Shown: positions 43,833 to 52,716 of the stretch, one piece after another
Numbering within the stretch: position 1 is the stretch's first letter
How the letters are laid out: each line of letters opens with the position of its first letter
NCBI GenBank assembly: GCA_033764335.1
Contig: JANRJC010000013.1
Span: 1-64,000, forward strand
Length of the DNA: 64,000 nucleotides
DNA from: JAGQVA01 sp033764335
GTDB lineage: Bacteria > Bacteroidota > Bacteroidia > J057
Reading direction: 5' to 3'
Notes under the pieces: generated by a model
Databases searched by the model: none
Seen by the model: the letters and a program-made list of their open reading frames with translations, nothing else
Told to the model about the DNA's origin: nothing
Program-made: the position numbers and the translations under genes

Positions 43833-44619
43833 AATACTCCAGTATTTTTTGCGTGTATTCTTCGCGGTGGTTGGACTTCATGATCATGGCATGTTTGGCG
43901 TCTGCCACAGACCAGAGTTCGGACGGGACCGCGCAATTTTTTTGAAATCGTTCGCCCATAGAAATAGGTGTCCAGTTGTCGGTCTGCGAATAAATAAACA
44001 GGATGGATTGGAGGTTTTGGGCTTCTTTAATCCTTTCCACCATCTTTATTTTTTGTTTGTACCGGGGCATAAGAATATTAAAGACCTTCAGGGTTCGATA
44101 GGCAAACGGGAAATGTATCCAGAATTCGTCTAAGGTGGTCGCCGCGCTTTCAATGATGGCAAAATCATAACGGTGCGAGGGATCCGCAAAAGAAATGGTT
44201 GCCCATTGCCCACCTAGCGAAATGCCATGATACCCAATAGGCAGATCAGGGGTGAGTTCTTTGGCCTTTATCCCGATGGCCACAATGTCTTCGTAATACG
44301 AAAAATTGCCGTGAGGGCTTTCACCAAAACCATTGACATCAAAAATTAAAACATTATATCCATTGTTTCGCAGCAGTTCGGTGTAACCGTTTTTGATGAA
44401 ATAACCTTTGGCTTCTTTGCCCATGGGATGTCCCAGTACAATGGTTGCTTTTGCATGACCGGTTTGGGATCGGGCAAAAAGCCCTATAATCGCAGCTCCC
44501 GACTTGCTTTTTGTTTGAATGGTTTGCCAGTCTTTTTTTTCGGCCTCTGACAGTGGATTTCGCCACTCGATCATAAATTTTCCGAAAAAAGGTTTTTTGA
44601 TAAGTTTATAGAAGTTCAT
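43804..44619 (-). CDS. Alpha/beta hydrolase
   Basis: This is a 271-residue protein with the alpha/beta hydrolase core. HPMGKEAKGYF and FDVNGFGESPHG precede the nucleophile elbow GISLGG (Ser about 147). A later VADAKHA supplies a plausible catalytic His. There is no signal peptide, although the N-terminus is basic. It may be an esterase or lipase-like enzyme. The substrate is unknown. It lies 12 bp downstream of the orphan methyltransferase on the same strand and may be co-transcribed. Confidence 0.75.
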   Translation of the reverse strand: MNFYKLIKKPFFGKFMIEWRNPLSEAEKKDWQTIQTKSKSGAAIIGLFARSQTGHAKATIVLGHPMGKEAKGYFIKNGYTELLRNNGYNVLIFDVNGFGESPHGNFSYYEDIVAIGIKAKELTPDLPIGYHGISLGGQWATISFADPSHRYDFAIIESAATTLDEFWIHFPFAYRTLKVFNILMPRYKQKIKMVERIKEAQNLQSILFIYSQTDNWTPISMGERFQKNCAVPSELWSVADAKHAMIMKSNHREEYTQKILEYFKTSSRDIQ

Positions 44620-44631
44620 AGTGCTGAGGGT

Positions 44632-45681
44632 TCAAGGTCGCGAACATCTTATTTCATCTATAAATTCATATTCCGGTTTCGCCGTTGAAAAACCCCCTTC
44701 AAGGGTCTCGATTTTATGGATAGTAGCATTGATTGCATGTTCGGATTCATCTATTCCAATCCAGGTTCTGCCATTCATTTGAGCAGACCTCAGCGTTGTT
44801 CCCGAACCACAAAAACAATCTAATACAATGCTTTCCGGGTTTGAAGATGTTCGGATGATTAAATCAAGTAAGTCAGGGTTTTTTTCGGTAGGATAAAAGG
44901 GATATTGGGGGTCTTTGTATTCCCATATATCCTGTACCCGTTTTCCCTCTCTTTCGTCGGCAAAAATGATTTTTCTCGGGTTGCCCTTAGAAGACCATTC
45001 GATTAAACCCTCTTTATCCCATTGTTCCAAAGTCTCCACATCCGTCCTCCAATGTCTGCCCTTAGGGGGCAATATCCCCTTAAATAGTTGGTTTGATCTG
45101 CCATTTTGGGTTTCACCGGGGGCGTGAATAGGAACGGTTGTATATCTTCTACCTTGAGGGTCAATTTTGGGAAATAATTTTTGAAGGTCTTTTTCCTTGT
45201 AGTTTTCCCGAGGTTCGTTCCATATCGGATTATTAGATTTTGTATAAAAAAGAATCAGATCTTTTACATTGCCATAACCCAGCCGGTTAAAGTTTTTGGG
45301 GTTGCATTTTATTCTTGTAATGTCATTTCTGAAATTTTCAATACCAAATATTTCGTCCATCAAAATTTTGACGTAATGACCGATTTTATAGTCAATATGT
45401 AGATAAATAGAACCTCGCTCGGATAGTAATTCTCGCAACAATAATAACCGCTGTCGGATAAAGTCCAAAAAATCATTTCCCAACAATTTGTCGGAATAGG
45501 CGATTACGCCTGTTTTTGAACTACTCACCGTAGCAGCCCGCCCATCGGTAATCATAAAGTTTCCTCCTGTGGCGAAAGGTGGATCTATGTAAACCAAATC
45601 AATCTTACCCTTCAAATCTCTTTCAGCCAGCAAATAATTGAGGCCCACAATATTGTCCGATTTTAAAAGTAAGTTTTTCAT
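44632..45681 (-). CDS. Orphan beta-class DNA methyltransferase
   Basis: The ATG at 45681 gives 349 residues. An ATG at 45705 is also possible but overlaps the uup stop. Catalytic motif IV is VYIDPPF near residue 30, and the SAM-binding motif I is LDCFCGSGTT near 300. The order IV then I marks a beta-class N6-adenine or N4-cytosine methyltransferase, as in type III Mod or CcrM. No restriction gene adjoins it, so it may be a stand-alone regulatory methylase. The recognition sequence cannot be predicted. Confidence 0.85.
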   Translation of the reverse strand: MKNLLLKSDNIVGLNYLLAERDLKGKIDLVYIDPPFATGGNFMITDGRAATVSSSKTGVIAYSDKLLGNDFLDFIRQRLLLLRELLSERGSIYLHIDYKIGHYVKILMDEIFGIENFRNDITRIKCNPKNFNRLGYGNVKDLILFYTKSNNPIWNEPRENYKEKDLQKLFPKIDPQGRRYTTVPIHAPGETQNGRSNQLFKGILPPKGRHWRTDVETLEQWDKEGLIEWSSKGNPRKIIFADEREGKRVQDIWEYKDPQYPFYPTEKNPDLLDLIIRTSSNPESIVLDCFCGSGTTLRSAQMNGRTWIGIDESEHAINATIHKIETLEGGFSTAKPEYEFIDEIRCSRP

Positions 45682-45691
45682 TATGGTTGAC

Positions 45692-47593
45692 TTACCCTTC
45701 TGCAATTTCCATCAACTCCAGCCACCGGTCGGATTTGATTTCGAGGTCGGCAGTTATTTTTTTGAGTTCTTCGGCGAGGCTGGCGAGTTTTGTATAATCG
45801 GCTCCGCCTTCATTCATCAGGGTTGTGACTTCCTGTTTACGAGCTTCGAGTTTTTCGACTTCGCTATCAAGCCTATCCAGTTCGCGTTGCTCATTGAAAC
45901 TGAGCTTGCGTTTGCGTTCGGTTTTGGGCTTTTCTTTGGGTATAACAGACTCCGGCGAAGGTGTTTTTTCCTCTTTTGCTTTATCCTGCAAACTTTTGTC
46001 CTGTCCTTCTTTCCACTCCCGATACTGTGAATAACTTCCCGGATAATCGCGCACTTCACCGTTTCCTTCGAATACAAACATGTGATCCACCAGCCGATCC
46101 ATAAAAAACCGGTCGTGTGTAACCACAACCAGGCATCCCTGAAAATCTGCCAGAAACTCTTCGAGTTTTCGCAGCGTAATCAGGTCCAGATCATTGGTGG
46201 GTTCGTCGAGGATTAAAAAATTAGGATTGGTCATCAGAATTCGCAGCAGGTGCAACCGGCGTTTTTCGCCTCCGCTGAGGGTATCAACCATTTTATAATG
46301 GGTGGAGCGGGGAAATAAAAAATGCTCCAGCAATTGTGCGGCGGAAAGGCTCTGACTTTTGCTGATTTCGACGGTTTCGGCGGCTTCGGTTACGACTTCG
46401 ATTACTCGGGCGTTGTCCTTAAAACCAAAACCCGACTGTTTATAATAACCGTAAACAATGGTTTCTCCCATGCGGATTTTTCCGGAATCGGGTTCTTCCT
46501 CTCCGGTAATCATTCGCAGAAAAGTGGTTTTCCCCACGCCGTTAGGCCCTACAATCCCGATCCGGTCATGGCGGTTGAAGGTATAGGTAAAAGAGTTGAG
46601 GATTTTAAGGTCGCCGTAAGCTTTTTGTAAGTGTTTGATTTCCAATACTTTTCCCCCGATGCGGCGGCCTTTGACTTGCAGCGAAACCTCCTGCGTCTCC
46701 TGGCGATAGCTAGCCTTTTCGCCCAATTCGTGTGCGGCATCTATACGCGACTTTGATTTGGAGGTACGGGCTTTCGGCGAGCGGCGGAGCCATTCGAGTT
46801 CGGTGCGGAAAAGACTTTGAGCACGCGAAGTTTCGATGAGCTTGTTTTGTTCGCGTTCATCCTTTTTTTCAAGGAAATAAGCATAATCTCCTTTATACCG
46901 ATAAAGATTTCCCTGCTCAAGTTCGAAGATTTCATCGGTAACACTTTCGAGGAAGTATCGGTCGTGGGTAACGAGCAGGATACTTTGTTTGCTGGTGGAA
47001 AGAAATTTTTCCAGCCACTCGATACTCGCCAGATCAAGGTGGTTGGTAGGCTCGTCCATAATCATCAGATCGGGTTCGCTGATGAGTGCCTGGGCCATGG
47101 CGACACGTTTCTGCTGGCCGCCGGAAAGTACACCGATCGGTAAGTCGAGGAAATTGACCTCCAGTTTGCTCAGCACTTCATGGATTTTTTGTTCATAACT
47201 CCACGCATCCATTGCTTCAATCTGGGTCATTACCTCATCGAGTTCCGCCTGCTTTTCCGGATGTTTGCCGACTTCGGTAAGCAGCATTTCATATTCTTTA
47301 ATCAGCCGAAGCTCCGGCTGGTCGGAAGAAAATACTACTTCTGCAACGGTTTTATGGGGAGGCAGATGAGGTTCCTGAGAGAGATAGGAAATTTTGGTTC
47401 CCCGACGAATGCTGATTGTGCCGGAATCAGGAGTTTCAATCCCGGCCATGATGCGCAGCAGGGTGGATTTGCCACAGCCATTGACACCGATCAATGCAAT
47501 TTTCTGTCCCTGGTCTATGCCAAAACTCAGGTTTTCCAGCAACACTTTTTCGTCGTAGGACTTGGAAATATTTTCTGCCGAAAGGTATATCAT
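45692..47593 (-). CDS. uup: ABC-F ATPase Uup
   Basis: This 633-residue protein has two ABC cassettes. Walker A is GVNGCGKST (about 36) and GPNGVGKTT (about 350), and signatures are LSGGQQKR and LSGGEKRR. The linker between them is the charged P-site-tRNA-interaction type (YFLEKKDEREQNK). The C-terminal 70 residues form the coiled coil typical of Uup (FNEQRELDRLDSEVEKLEA). There are no membrane segments. ABC-F proteins act on the ribosome, and Uup also affects precise excision of transposons. It lies between purC and the methyltransferase on one strand. Confidence 0.88.
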   Translation of the reverse strand: MIYLSAENISKSYDEKVLLENLSFGIDQGQKIALIGVNGCGKSTLLRIMAGIETPDSGTISIRRGTKISYLSQEPHLPPHKTVAEVVFSSDQPELRLIKEYEMLLTEVGKHPEKQAELDEVMTQIEAMDAWSYEQKIHEVLSKLEVNFLDLPIGVLSGGQQKRVAMAQALISEPDLMIMDEPTNHLDLASIEWLEKFLSTSKQSILLVTHDRYFLESVTDEIFELEQGNLYRYKGDYAYFLEKKDEREQNKLIETSRAQSLFRTELEWLRRSPKARTSKSKSRIDAAHELGEKASYRQETQEVSLQVKGRRIGGKVLEIKHLQKAYGDLKILNSFTYTFNRHDRIGIVGPNGVGKTTFLRMITGEEEPDSGKIRMGETIVYGYYKQSGFGFKDNARVIEVVTEAAETVEISKSQSLSAAQLLEHFLFPRSTHYKMVDTLSGGEKRRLHLLRILMTNPNFLILDEPTNDLDLITLRKLEEFLADFQGCLVVVTHDRFFMDRLVDHMFVFEGNGEVRDYPGSYSQYREWKEGQDKSLQDKAKEEKTPSPESVIPKEKPKTERKRKLSFNEQRELDRLDSEVEKLEARKQEVTTLMNEGGADYTKLASLAEELKKITADLEIKSDRWLELMEIAEG

Positions 47594-47603
47594 GTTGGGG
47601 TAA

Positions 47604-48554
47604 CTAAACCAGCTTATTGAGTACAGCCAGGGTATTTTCGTAGATTCTTTCTTCTATCTTTTGGTTATCCCCGTGCTGAAAATTTTTACCGGTCACACGC
47701 TCATACAATTCAATGTAACGATCGGTGATTTCATTGACAAACGACTCGGGCATATCGGGCATTACCTGTCCATCCAATCCCTGAAAATGATTAGCCATTA
47801 ACCATTCACGGACAAACTCTTTGGAGAGTTGTTTTTGAGGTTCGCCGGAAGCCTGCCTTTCTGCATAACCTTCGGAGTAATAGTATCGCGAAGAATCGGG
47901 CGTATGAACTTCGTCAATGAGGTAAATATCGTCGTTATGTGAACCAAATTCATATTTGGTGTCAACCAGAATCAATCCTTGAGCGGCGGCCATTTCGGTT
48001 CCTTTGTTGAAAAGTTCAAGCGCGTAATGCCGAATCTGTGCCCATTCTCCGGGGTCAACGAGTCCAGAACTGAGGATTTCTTTTTCCGAAATATCTTCGT
48101 CATGGCCGATCTGCGATTTTGTCGCCGGAGTGATAATGGGTTCAGGCAGCCGGTCGGCTTCTTTGAGGCCGTCGGGAAGTGTCACCCCGCAAAGCTCACG
48201 AAGGCCAGATTTATAGACTCGCCAGGCATGCCCGGCCAGATAGTTGCGCACCACTACTTCGACAGGAAAAGCCTTACACTTTAATCCGATCGTGACATTA
48301 GGGTCGGGAACGGCCACCACATGAGTGGGTACAAGCCCGTCAACTGCCCGGAAAAAATGTTCGGAAGTTTGATTCAGTACCTGCCCTTTGTAAGGAATGG
48401 GTTTGTGAAGAATATAGTCAAAGGCAGAAATACGATCGCTGGCTACAATTACCAGATACTCGTCGCCGATATTGTAAACGTCGCGTACTTTTCCGCCATA
48501 TCGGGAGATTTGTCCGGGGAATTGAAAATGAGTTTCTTTGATTGCATTGGCCAT
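47604..48554 (-). CDS. purC: SAICAR synthase (purine biosynthesis)
   Basis: I use the ATG at 48554 (MANAIKETHFQFPG), 316 residues. The longer frame to 48602 contains the −7 promoter box. Conserved stretches are GKVRDVYNIGDEYLVIVASDRISAFD (split by function), LVDTKYEFG and IDEVHTPDSSRYY. The enzyme joins aspartate to CAIR with ATP in step eight of de novo IMP synthesis. It is followed by uup 10 bp downstream. The C-terminal extension after the core is normal for the longer PurC class. Confidence 0.95.
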   Translation of the reverse strand: MANAIKETHFQFPGQISRYGGKVRDVYNIGDEYLVIVASDRISAFDYILHKPIPYKGQVLNQTSEHFFRAVDGLVPTHVVAVPDPNVTIGLKCKAFPVEVVVRNYLAGHAWRVYKSGLRELCGVTLPDGLKEADRLPEPIITPATKSQIGHDEDISEKEILSSGLVDPGEWAQIRHYALELFNKGTEMAAAQGLILVDTKYEFGSHNDDIYLIDEVHTPDSSRYYYSEGYAERQASGEPQKQLSKEFVREWLMANHFQGLDGQVMPDMPESFVNEITDRYIELYERVTGKNFQHGDNQKIEERIYENTLAVLNKLV

Positions 48555-48577
48555 AATAAATGATTCGGATTTGGGGG

Positions 48578-48585
48578 CAAAGATA
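48578..48585 (-). promoter_or_regulatory. −7 promoter box of purC
   Basis: On the minus strand TATCTTTG matches TAnnTTTG exactly and lies 23 bases before the purC ATG at 48554. It also rules out the longer start at 48602. Confidence 0.55.
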
Positions 48586-48680
48586 CACTTTTCGCAAACC
48601 AATTAGCATACAGATTCGTAAGTTTGCAGTAACAAAGCCCAAAGGTTCCGGCAGATGAATGTTAGTCCGGAAATATTGTT

Positions 48681-48688
48681 TATTTTTG
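48681..48688 (+). promoter_or_regulatory. −7 promoter box of the TPR-AAA+ operon
   Basis: TATTTTTG matches the Bacteroidota −7 consensus exactly, 33 bases before the ATG at 48722. Confidence 0.5.
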
Positions 48689-48721
48689 CAAAAAGGGGCA
48701 AGTAATCATAACTAATAGTTG

Positions 48722-50077
48722 ATGCCATCACAGGAAGAGACCTTAAAAAGCCTGCTCGAAGCACTTTCATTTTCACCGGATAATATCCCTCTGCGAAAAC
48801 ATGTGGCTTCGATTCTTATGGATTTGCAGCGATATGAAGAAGCGGAAAAACATTTTTCCAAAGGTTTGCAATATGTTCCGGGCGATATAGAGATGAAACT
48901 CGGCCTCGCCGAGGCATTTTCCCGACAGGGAAAAAAATCCGCTTCGCTTGTTATTCTGGAAGAACTCATGGGAACAGAACCTCCCCTGGCGAAGGCATTT
49001 ATGCTGCACGCCCGACTTTCTTACCAAAACGAAGAGTTTGAACAATCGCTGGAATCTTATCAGCAAGCCATACGGCTGGATCGCTCTCTCCGGGATGTAA
49101 GTTTCGAAAATCAACTGGGGGAACACATGGCCCAGGCGGGGTACGACGATGGTTATGGCGGGCGGGTTCCCGTAGAATATGCCGATGAAGATGACGACGA
49201 AATTTTTGGCGAAATCGAACGGCCCAGTATTAATTTCAGTGATGTCGGCGGAATGGATCATGTAAAGGAGGAGATAGGGATGAAGATAATTCTCCCGCTA
49301 AAACACCCCGAACTTTACCAAGCTTATGGCAAATCCATAGGTGGGGGAATGCTTTTATACGGCCCCCCCGGTTGTGGAAAAACCCACCTGGCGCGTGCCA
49401 CCGCAGGAGAAGTGAATGCCGGTTTTATATCCGTAGGCATAAATGACATCCTCGACATGTGGATCGGCAATAGCGAAAAAAACCTTCACTACATCTTTCA
49501 GACCGCACGAGCAGAAGCCCCCTGTGTCCTCTTCTTCGACGAGGTGGACGCCCTCGGGGCAAGCCGCTCCGATATGAAACAGAGCGGAGGTCGCCACCTC
49601 ATCAATCAATTTCTCGCCGAACTTGACGGTGTGAAATATTCCAATGACGGTGTGCTTATTCTCGCGGCTACCAATACCCCCTGGAATATGGATTCCGCCT
49701 TCCGCCGTCCCGGAAGGTTTGACCGAATCCTCTTTGTACCACCCCCTGACGAAGAGGCCCGCGCAGCGATTCTTCGAATTATGATGAAGGATAAACCTGT
49801 GGAGGATATTGACTATCTCAAACTGGCCAAAAAAACCCAGGGACTCTCCGGGGCAGATCTGAAAGCCGTAGTAGATATCGCCGTAGAACAAAAACTGCGG
49901 GAATCCATGAAAACCGGTAAACTTCTGCCGATTAATCTCAAAGACATGCTCACCGCAGCAGGAAAGGTAAATTCTTCCACAAAAGAATGGTTTGCCACAG
50001 CTCGTAACTATGCGCTTTATTCTAATGAAGCCGGGCTTTACGATGAAATTCTTGCGTATCTGAATATAAAAAAATGA
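48722..50077 (+). CDS. TPR-AAA+ (CDC48/FtsH-like) ATPase
   Basis: The ATG at 48722 gives 451 residues. The N-terminal 125 residues are TPR-like helices (YEEAEKHFSKGLQYVPGD, FEQSLESYQQAIRLD). An acidic linker leads to one classical AAA module with NFSDVGGMD, Walker A GPPGCGKT (about 214), Walker B LFFDEVDAL (about 270), a complete second region of homology (AATNTPWNMDSAFRRPGRFDR) and two Arg fingers. This is the CDC48/p97 or Msp1-like subclass, not MoxR. The stop overlaps the next gene by 4 nt, a TPR membrane protein. I infer the pair works as a membrane-linked unfoldase with TPR-based substrate selection. Confidence 0.85.
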   Translation: MPSQEETLKSLLEALSFSPDNIPLRKHVASILMDLQRYEEAEKHFSKGLQYVPGDIEMKLGLAEAFSRQGKKSASLVILEELMGTEPPLAKAFMLHARLSYQNEEFEQSLESYQQAIRLDRSLRDVSFENQLGEHMAQAGYDDGYGGRVPVEYADEDDDEIFGEIERPSINFSDVGGMDHVKEEIGMKIILPLKHPELYQAYGKSIGGGMLLYGPPGCGKTHLARATAGEVNAGFISVGINDILDMWIGNSEKNLHYIFQTARAEAPCVLFFDEVDALGASRSDMKQSGGRHLINQFLAELDGVKYSNDGVLILAATNTPWNMDSAFRRPGRFDRILFVPPPDEEARAAILRIMMKDKPVEDIDYLKLAKKTQGLSGADLKAVVDIAVEQKLRESMKTGKLLPINLKDMLTAAGKVNSSTKEWFATARNYALYSNEAGLYDEILAYLNIKK

Positions 50078-51264
50078 ATTTAAGCCGAATAGAACTTCTA
50101 ATTGGCCAGCGGAGATACGATATGGCAGAGAAGGAAATCCGCCAGCAAATGGGTGATTTTCCCGATAATCCGCTTGTACGTTCCTACCTGGGAATCAGCC
50201 TCCTCGGGCAAGGCCGTGTGGAAGATGCAAAAAAGGAAGTAGAGCACGCCATCGGACTTGCTCCTGATTTTTCATTTGCTCACGGGCTTTTATCTCGCAT
50301 TTATTATCAGGAAGGAAAAACCAAAGAGGCTCTCGCCTCTGTAGAAGAAGCGATTCGGATAGATCCCTCCGATGCAAATCAGTTTGTCCACCTGGCTTAT
50401 ATTCAATTTTCCCGCAACAAGTGGGACGAGGCCCTTGCCGCCGCTGAGCAGGGACTCAGTCTCGATCCTGAGCACGTGGACGGCATCAATATCCGCGCAC
50501 GGATTCTGGTGAAACTGGGCCGCAGCCCGGAGGCCAGTGCAGCCTTTGATGCCTCGATGAACAAAAACCCGGAGAATGCTTATACACATATCAACCGGGG
50601 CTGGGCCTTACTGGAAGAAGGGCGTTATGATGAGGCGCTAAAACATTTCAAAGAAGGTGTAAGACTCGACCCCGACAACGAAGTTGCCCGCTCCGGGCTG
50701 GTCGAAGGTCTCAAAGCCAAATACTGGATTTACCGCGCCTACCTGAAGTTTGCCTTCTGGATGGAAAACATGAACAGCGGACTCCGCTGGGCAATGATGA
50801 TCGGATTTATCCTTGTGGCAAACAGCCTCCCGATGATTATGCCTTTTTATCTGGCGCTGATCTTTTTTTCATGGTTTTCCAGCATTCTCTTTAATATTCT
50901 TCTTCGGTTTAACTCTTACGGTAAATACGCGCTTAGCGAAGAGCAAATTCGCTATTCCAATATTTTTGCCAGCCTGCTGGGCGTAGGGGTTGTCGGATTA
51001 ATTACCGGCTTGGCAGCGAATATTCCGCTGGCTGAAAATATTGGCATTGTATGTCTGGGGTTGCTGTTTCCGGTAACGGGAACCTTCAGCAAATCCCGGA
51101 AAAGCTCACGCCAGAAATCACTCTGGATGACTTACGGTTTCGTACTTACCGGTCTGGCATTTATCCTGACCTCTTTTCTGGGCATGGAAATCGCCTCTGT
51201 GTTTTTTGCCGTATTCGCCTACGGTATTATGCTTTATACCTTTGTGATCGCTTTTCTTCCGTGA
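50074..51264 (+). CDS. TPR protein with C-terminal membrane domain, partner of the AAA+ ATPase
   Basis: This is a 396-residue protein. About seven TPRs fill residues 1-225 (for example AKKEVEHAIGLAPDFSFAHG, ALKHFKEGVRLDPDN). At least five hydrophobic helices fill 235-396. The TPRs should face the cytoplasm beside the ATPase encoded just upstream. Translation is coupled by the ATGA overlap. There is no known catalytic domain. The pairing suggests a receptor that brings the unfoldase to the inner membrane, which is inference. Confidence 0.75.
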   Translation: MNLSRIELLIGQRRYDMAEKEIRQQMGDFPDNPLVRSYLGISLLGQGRVEDAKKEVEHAIGLAPDFSFAHGLLSRIYYQEGKTKEALASVEEAIRIDPSDANQFVHLAYIQFSRNKWDEALAAAEQGLSLDPEHVDGINIRARILVKLGRSPEASAAFDASMNKNPENAYTHINRGWALLEEGRYDEALKHFKEGVRLDPDNEVARSGLVEGLKAKYWIYRAYLKFAFWMENMNSGLRWAMMIGFILVANSLPMIMPFYLALIFFSWFSSILFNILLRFNSYGKYALSEEQIRYSNIFASLLGVGVVGLITGLAANIPLAENIGIVCLGLLFPVTGTFSKSRKSSRQKSLWMTYGFVLTGLAFILTSFLGMEIASVFFAVFAYGIMLYTFVIAFLP

Positions 51265-51322
51265 GGGTTTGTATTTGCTTGGGTAAATGCTGATTATTGG
51301 TTTTTGAATAAAATCCAAAACT

Positions 51323-52111
51323 ATGAATCTCGACCTTACCGGCAAAAATGCTTTCGTCGGGGGTAGTACCCAGGGAATCGGGGAAGCATCTGCTTATGAA
51401 CTTGCCCGATTGGGAGCTACAGTTACACTTATCGCCCGAAACGAAACCCGGCTTCAGCAGGTGTGCGCCAAACTTGATGTTTCAAAAGGGCAAAAACATG
51501 ATTATATCGTCGCCGATTTTTCCCAACCCGAAGATTTAAAACAAAAGGCAGAAAAATACCTTTCTTCTGGAAAAATCATTCATATTCTCGTCAATAATAC
51601 AGGCGGTCCTGCCGGCGGGCAGATTATTTCTGCGCAAACCCATGATTTCCTGGCAGCTTATCAGATGCATCTTTTCTGCAATCATATTCTTACCCAGGCG
51701 GTAGTGCCCGGAATGAAAACTGCCGGCTATGGGCGTATTATCAACGTGATTTCTACTTCGGTAAAAATACCGATTACGGGTCTGGGCGTCTCCAATACCA
51801 CCCGCGGTGCTGTGGCAAGCTGGGCAAAAACCCTGGCAAACGAGCTTGCAGAGTTTGGTATTACGGTCAATAATGTTCTCCCCGGGTTTACCGAAACACA
51901 AAGGTTTTTTACACTGGTAGAAATCTGGGCAAAAGCCGCGGGTATTTCGGAGGCAGAAATGTCAGAAAAACTCAAAAAAACTGTGCCCGCCGCCCGGTTT
52001 GCCACTCCCGACGAAACGGCGTATGCAATTGTTTTTCTTGCTTCTCCTTCGGCTGCGTATATTAACGGCATAAATCTTCCGGTAGATGGTGGAAGAACCG
52101 GCTCTCTGTAA
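51323..52111 (+). CDS. SDR-family oxidoreductase with atypical active site
   Basis: This 262-residue protein is of FabG-like length. The nucleotide motif is GGSTQGIGEASAYELA, the NNAG motif reads NNTGG, and the C-terminus has YINGINLPVDGG. The catalytic YxxxK is replaced by SNTTR in GLGVSNTTRGAVASWAKTLA. The Tyr is lost and the Lys is Arg. Other SDRs with this SN..R pattern exist, so it may be a divergent subfamily rather than a dead copy. Activity is uncertain. The next gene lies 20 bp downstream. Confidence 0.8.
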   Translation: MNLDLTGKNAFVGGSTQGIGEASAYELARLGATVTLIARNETRLQQVCAKLDVSKGQKHDYIVADFSQPEDLKQKAEKYLSSGKIIHILVNNTGGPAGGQIISAQTHDFLAAYQMHLFCNHILTQAVVPGMKTAGYGRIINVISTSVKIPITGLGVSNTTRGAVASWAKTLANELAEFGITVNNVLPGFTETQRFFTLVEIWAKAAGISEAEMSEKLKKTVPAARFATPDETAYAIVFLASPSAAYINGINLPVDGGRTGSL

Positions 52112-52131
52112 TCACACCAACCGAAAACTCT

Positions 52132-52713
52132 ATGGTATATCAGATTAAAGTAACCCTCGATTACTCAAAACCCCCCATTTGGCGGCGGTTACTCGTCCAA
52201 CCCAAAATCTCCTTTATGGACCTTCATTATATCATACAGGGGGCGATGGGTTGGGAAAATGCCCATTTATTTATGTTTTATGATAAATCCGGGTATAATG
52301 GATTAAAAATTGGTGTTCCTTACGACGATGATTTTTATGAAGAAGATATAGTTGAGGCAGACAAAATGCTTGTCAATGAACTTCTGAAAGTACCGAAGGA
52401 CAGCTGTATTTATGAATACGACTTTGGCGACGGGTGGCGGCATATTATTGTTCTTGAAAAAATATTGGAAGACATCATTTTGCCTAAAGCCATTTGTATA
52501 AAGGGTACCGGGGCATGTCCTCCGGAAGATTGTGGCGGCATGGGCGGGTATTATGGAATGGTGGCGGCCCTCAACAATCCCAAAGACCCTGAATCGGAAA
52601 ATTACCGCGAGTGGCTGGGATTGGAAGAATATGAAAAATGGGATCCTGCCGCGTTTGAACTGGACGAAGCCAATAGCGGTATTCAGATGTATCTGAGTGA
52701 TTCCAATTATTAG
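52132..52713 (+). CDS. Plasmid pRiA4b ORF-3-like protein
   Basis: This 193-residue protein matches the PRiA4_ORF3 family. The N-terminus reads YQIKVTLDYSKPPIWRRLLV, followed by SFMDLHYIIQGAMGWENAHL. An acidic YEYDFGDGWRHII strand and a Cys-containing GTGACPPEDCGG loop follow, all characteristic. The family is common on plasmids and in genomic islands, and its function is unknown. The loop could bind metal. It sits between two metabolic genes with short spacers (20 and 3 bp). Confidence 0.8.
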   Translation: MVYQIKVTLDYSKPPIWRRLLVQPKISFMDLHYIIQGAMGWENAHLFMFYDKSGYNGLKIGVPYDDDFYEEDIVEADKMLVNELLKVPKDSCIYEYDFGDGWRHIIVLEKILEDIILPKAICIKGTGACPPEDCGGMGGYYGMVAALNNPKDPESENYREWLGLEEYEKWDPAAFELDEANSGIQMYLSDSNY

Positions 52714-52716
52714 CCT

